Shown piece by piece: positions 62,997 to 64,000 of a DNA stretch of 64,000 nucleotides (its first letter is position 1; the number at the start of each line of letters is the position of its first letter). The translations under genes and the position numbers were made by a program. The stretch covers positions 124,001-188,000 of the forward strand of contig NZ_JPUX01000002.1 of assembly GCF_000738675.1 (NCBI RefSeq), in the 5' to 3' direction. This DNA comes from Serratia nematodiphila DZ0503SBS1 (GTDB lineage: Bacteria > Pseudomonadota > Gammaproteobacteria > Enterobacterales > Enterobacteriaceae). The notes below the pieces were generated by a model. It saw nothing but the letters and a program-made list of their open reading frames with translations, was not told the origin of the DNA and searched no databases.

Positions 62997-63929
62997 TCAA
63001 CGGTCGCCTTTGGTCAGCTCGCGCTTCATATCGATGATGGTCTGGTATTCCGCCAGGGTAGTGTCGCCGATGTGCTGTTTGCCGCCCATCGCTTTGATAA
63101 AGCACGCGTGATCGTCTTTATCCAGCTTCTTGATGGCGGTGACCACTTTGGCCTTGAAGTCGGCCGGCAGCGAGTTGCTCACCAGGATCGGGCCGTTCGG
63201 GATCAGCGGCGACTGCCAGATGATGCGGATCTGCTTCATCAGGTCCGGGTGATCCATGCGGATCATGCGGGTGAACGCGCCGCTGGTGTAGCCGGTGTTG
63301 TAGTCGCCGATCATCGACGCCCAGGTCACCGCGCCTTCAAACTGGCCGTTCAGCACGCCGAGGATGTCCTGCTCGTGGCCGCCGGAGAAGGTGACGCTGG
63401 AGAAGGTGTTGTTGTATTTGTTGTCGACCGTGCCGCCGAACAGCTTTTTAAACGCCTGGTTCGGGATCAGGAAGCCGGAGGTGGAATCCGGATCGGCGAA
63501 GCCGATGGCCTTGCCCTTCAGGTCTTCCAGTTTCTGGTACGGGCTGCCGGCCTTCACCACCACCACCGAGTGGTAGCCGCGCGACTGGTCGACGTCATCG
63601 ACCGCGATGCCGACGATGTCCACCGCTTTCGGATCCTTGATGTAGACCGAGGCGAACGACGACGGCGACATGCTCAGCACCAGGTCAATCTTGCCGCCCA
63701 GCAGGCCCTGGATCACGCCGGAATAGTCGGACGAGTTGCGCAGCTTGGTATCGACGTTCAGCTCTTTATCCAGGAACTGCTTCACGCACTGGTTATCGCC
63801 GATCTGCTGGGTGGCGTTCTGGCCGCCGAGAATGCCCAGGTTCAGCTCTTTCGGCGCATCCGCTGCGGCAGCATTAAATACCATCATCGCGCCGGCCATC
63901 AGGGTGGTCAGACTCAATACTTTTTTCAT
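62997..63929 (-). CDS. phnD: phosphonate ABC transporter substrate-binding protein PhnD
   Basis: The 310-aa periplasmic protein has a signal peptide (MKKVLSLTTLMAGAMMVFNA, cleavage near AAA-DAPKEL). It shows the PhnD family segments LNLGILGGQNATQQIGDNQC, SSDYSGVIQGLLGGKIDLVL and IGFADPDSTSGFLIPNQAFK. It captures phosphonates such as 2-aminoethylphosphonate for PhnC/PhnE. It lies 40 bp after the phnC stop. Confidence 0.95.
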   Translation of the reverse strand: MKKVLSLTTLMAGAMMVFNAAAADAPKELNLGILGGQNATQQIGDNQCVKQFLDKELNVDTKLRNSSDYSGVIQGLLGGKIDLVLSMSPSSFASVYIKDPKAVDIVGIAVDDVDQSRGYHSVVVVKAGSPYQKLEDLKGKAIGFADPDSTSGFLIPNQAFKKLFGGTVDNKYNNTFSSVTFSGGHEQDILGVLNGQFEGAVTWASMIGDYNTGYTSGAFTRMIRMDHPDLMKQIRIIWQSPLIPNGPILVSNSLPADFKAKVVTAIKKLDKDDHACFIKAMGGKQHIGDTTLAEYQTIIDMKRELTKGDR

Positions 63930-63969
63930 TAGGTGTGCCTTGTGTGTAAAGGATAAAGGTCAAAGTGCT

Positions 63970-64000
63970 TCAATGGATCTGATTGGCTTCTTCGCCATAC
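63970..64000 (-). CDS. phnC: phosphonate ABC ATPase PhnC, only the C-terminal end
   Basis: The minus strand from base 64000 reads YGEEANQIH followed by TGA (63970-63972). The sequence, strand and position 40 bp before phnD agree with the PhnC end in phnCDE operons. Only about ten codons are in the window, so the call rests mainly on context. Confidence 0.6.
   Translation of the reverse strand, partial: YGEEANQIH

Noticed and set aside
62415..63932. A 505-aa plus-strand open frame across phnE and phnD.
   Set aside because: It is antisense to two clear transporter genes, has shadow-type composition and no RBS.

Overview
The window looks like chromosomal DNA from an enterobacterium close to Serratia marcescens. 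The basis is the high G+C, the dense alternating operons, an ERIC repeat, and enterobacterial gene families in recognisable order (prpR/prpBCD, yehZYXW, dinG, sseA, yehS, phn). I assign the genus from protein resemblance and layout, not from a search.

Layout. 1-4.7 kb: the propionate (2-methylcitrate) locus, prpB-prpC-prpD on the minus strand (prpD runs off the left edge) and divergent prpR, with a sigma-54 promoter and a GTTTCA operator array between them. 4.7-13.7 kb: a DMT exporter with a divergent Lrp-type regulator, dinG, a tautomerase/CMD pair, a GST, an OmpC/OmpF-type porin, two GNAT proteins and an e(P4)-type lipoprotein phosphatase. 13.7-20.3 kb: XRE-cupin and MFS genes, a Cys-rich SufR-like regulator, DUF2878, YedA, an unlabelled 58-aa membrane protein, and a LysR/SDR pair. 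20.3-28.1 kb: a long minus-strand stress-related run (LysR, a TolA-domain-III lipoprotein, OsmC, a fatty-acid desaturase, yehZYXW and a PhnD-like protein). 28.2-31.4 kb: an operon of isochorismatase-fold hydrolase, membrane-anchored ABM monooxygenase and amidohydrolase. 31.4-44.5 kb: mixed regulators and enzymes (MocR, AraC, LysR, sseA), a Fur-box-controlled FAD oxygenase and two toxin-antitoxin loci. 44.5-56.3 kb: one minus-strand urea operon (allophanate hydrolase, urea carboxylase, GntR, urtABCDE) behind a sigma-54 promoter. 56.5-60.4 kb: an acquired patch with a large phage-tailspike-like protein and an IS200-type element. 60.4-64 kb: yehS, an ERIC element and phnC(partial)-phnD-phnE-phnE.

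How the genes work together. Two nutrient systems (propionate, urea) use sigma-54 enhancer logic. UrtABCDE imports urea, which urea carboxylase and allophanate hydrolase convert to ammonia and CO2. The phn and yeh transporters bring in phosphonate and osmoprotectant. The desaturase lies 13 bp upstream of yehZ, which suggests membrane-fluidity and osmotic responses are co-expressed.

Quality warning. Three genes (yehY, a parE toxin, allophanate hydrolase) are each broken by exactly one missing base, and each can be repaired by lengthening a short homopolymer. This is either a shared sequencing or assembly artefact or three real frameshifts, and it should be settled before any biology is built on them.

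No tRNA, rRNA, CRISPR array or complete prophage was seen. No gene-free stretch exceeds 300 bp.
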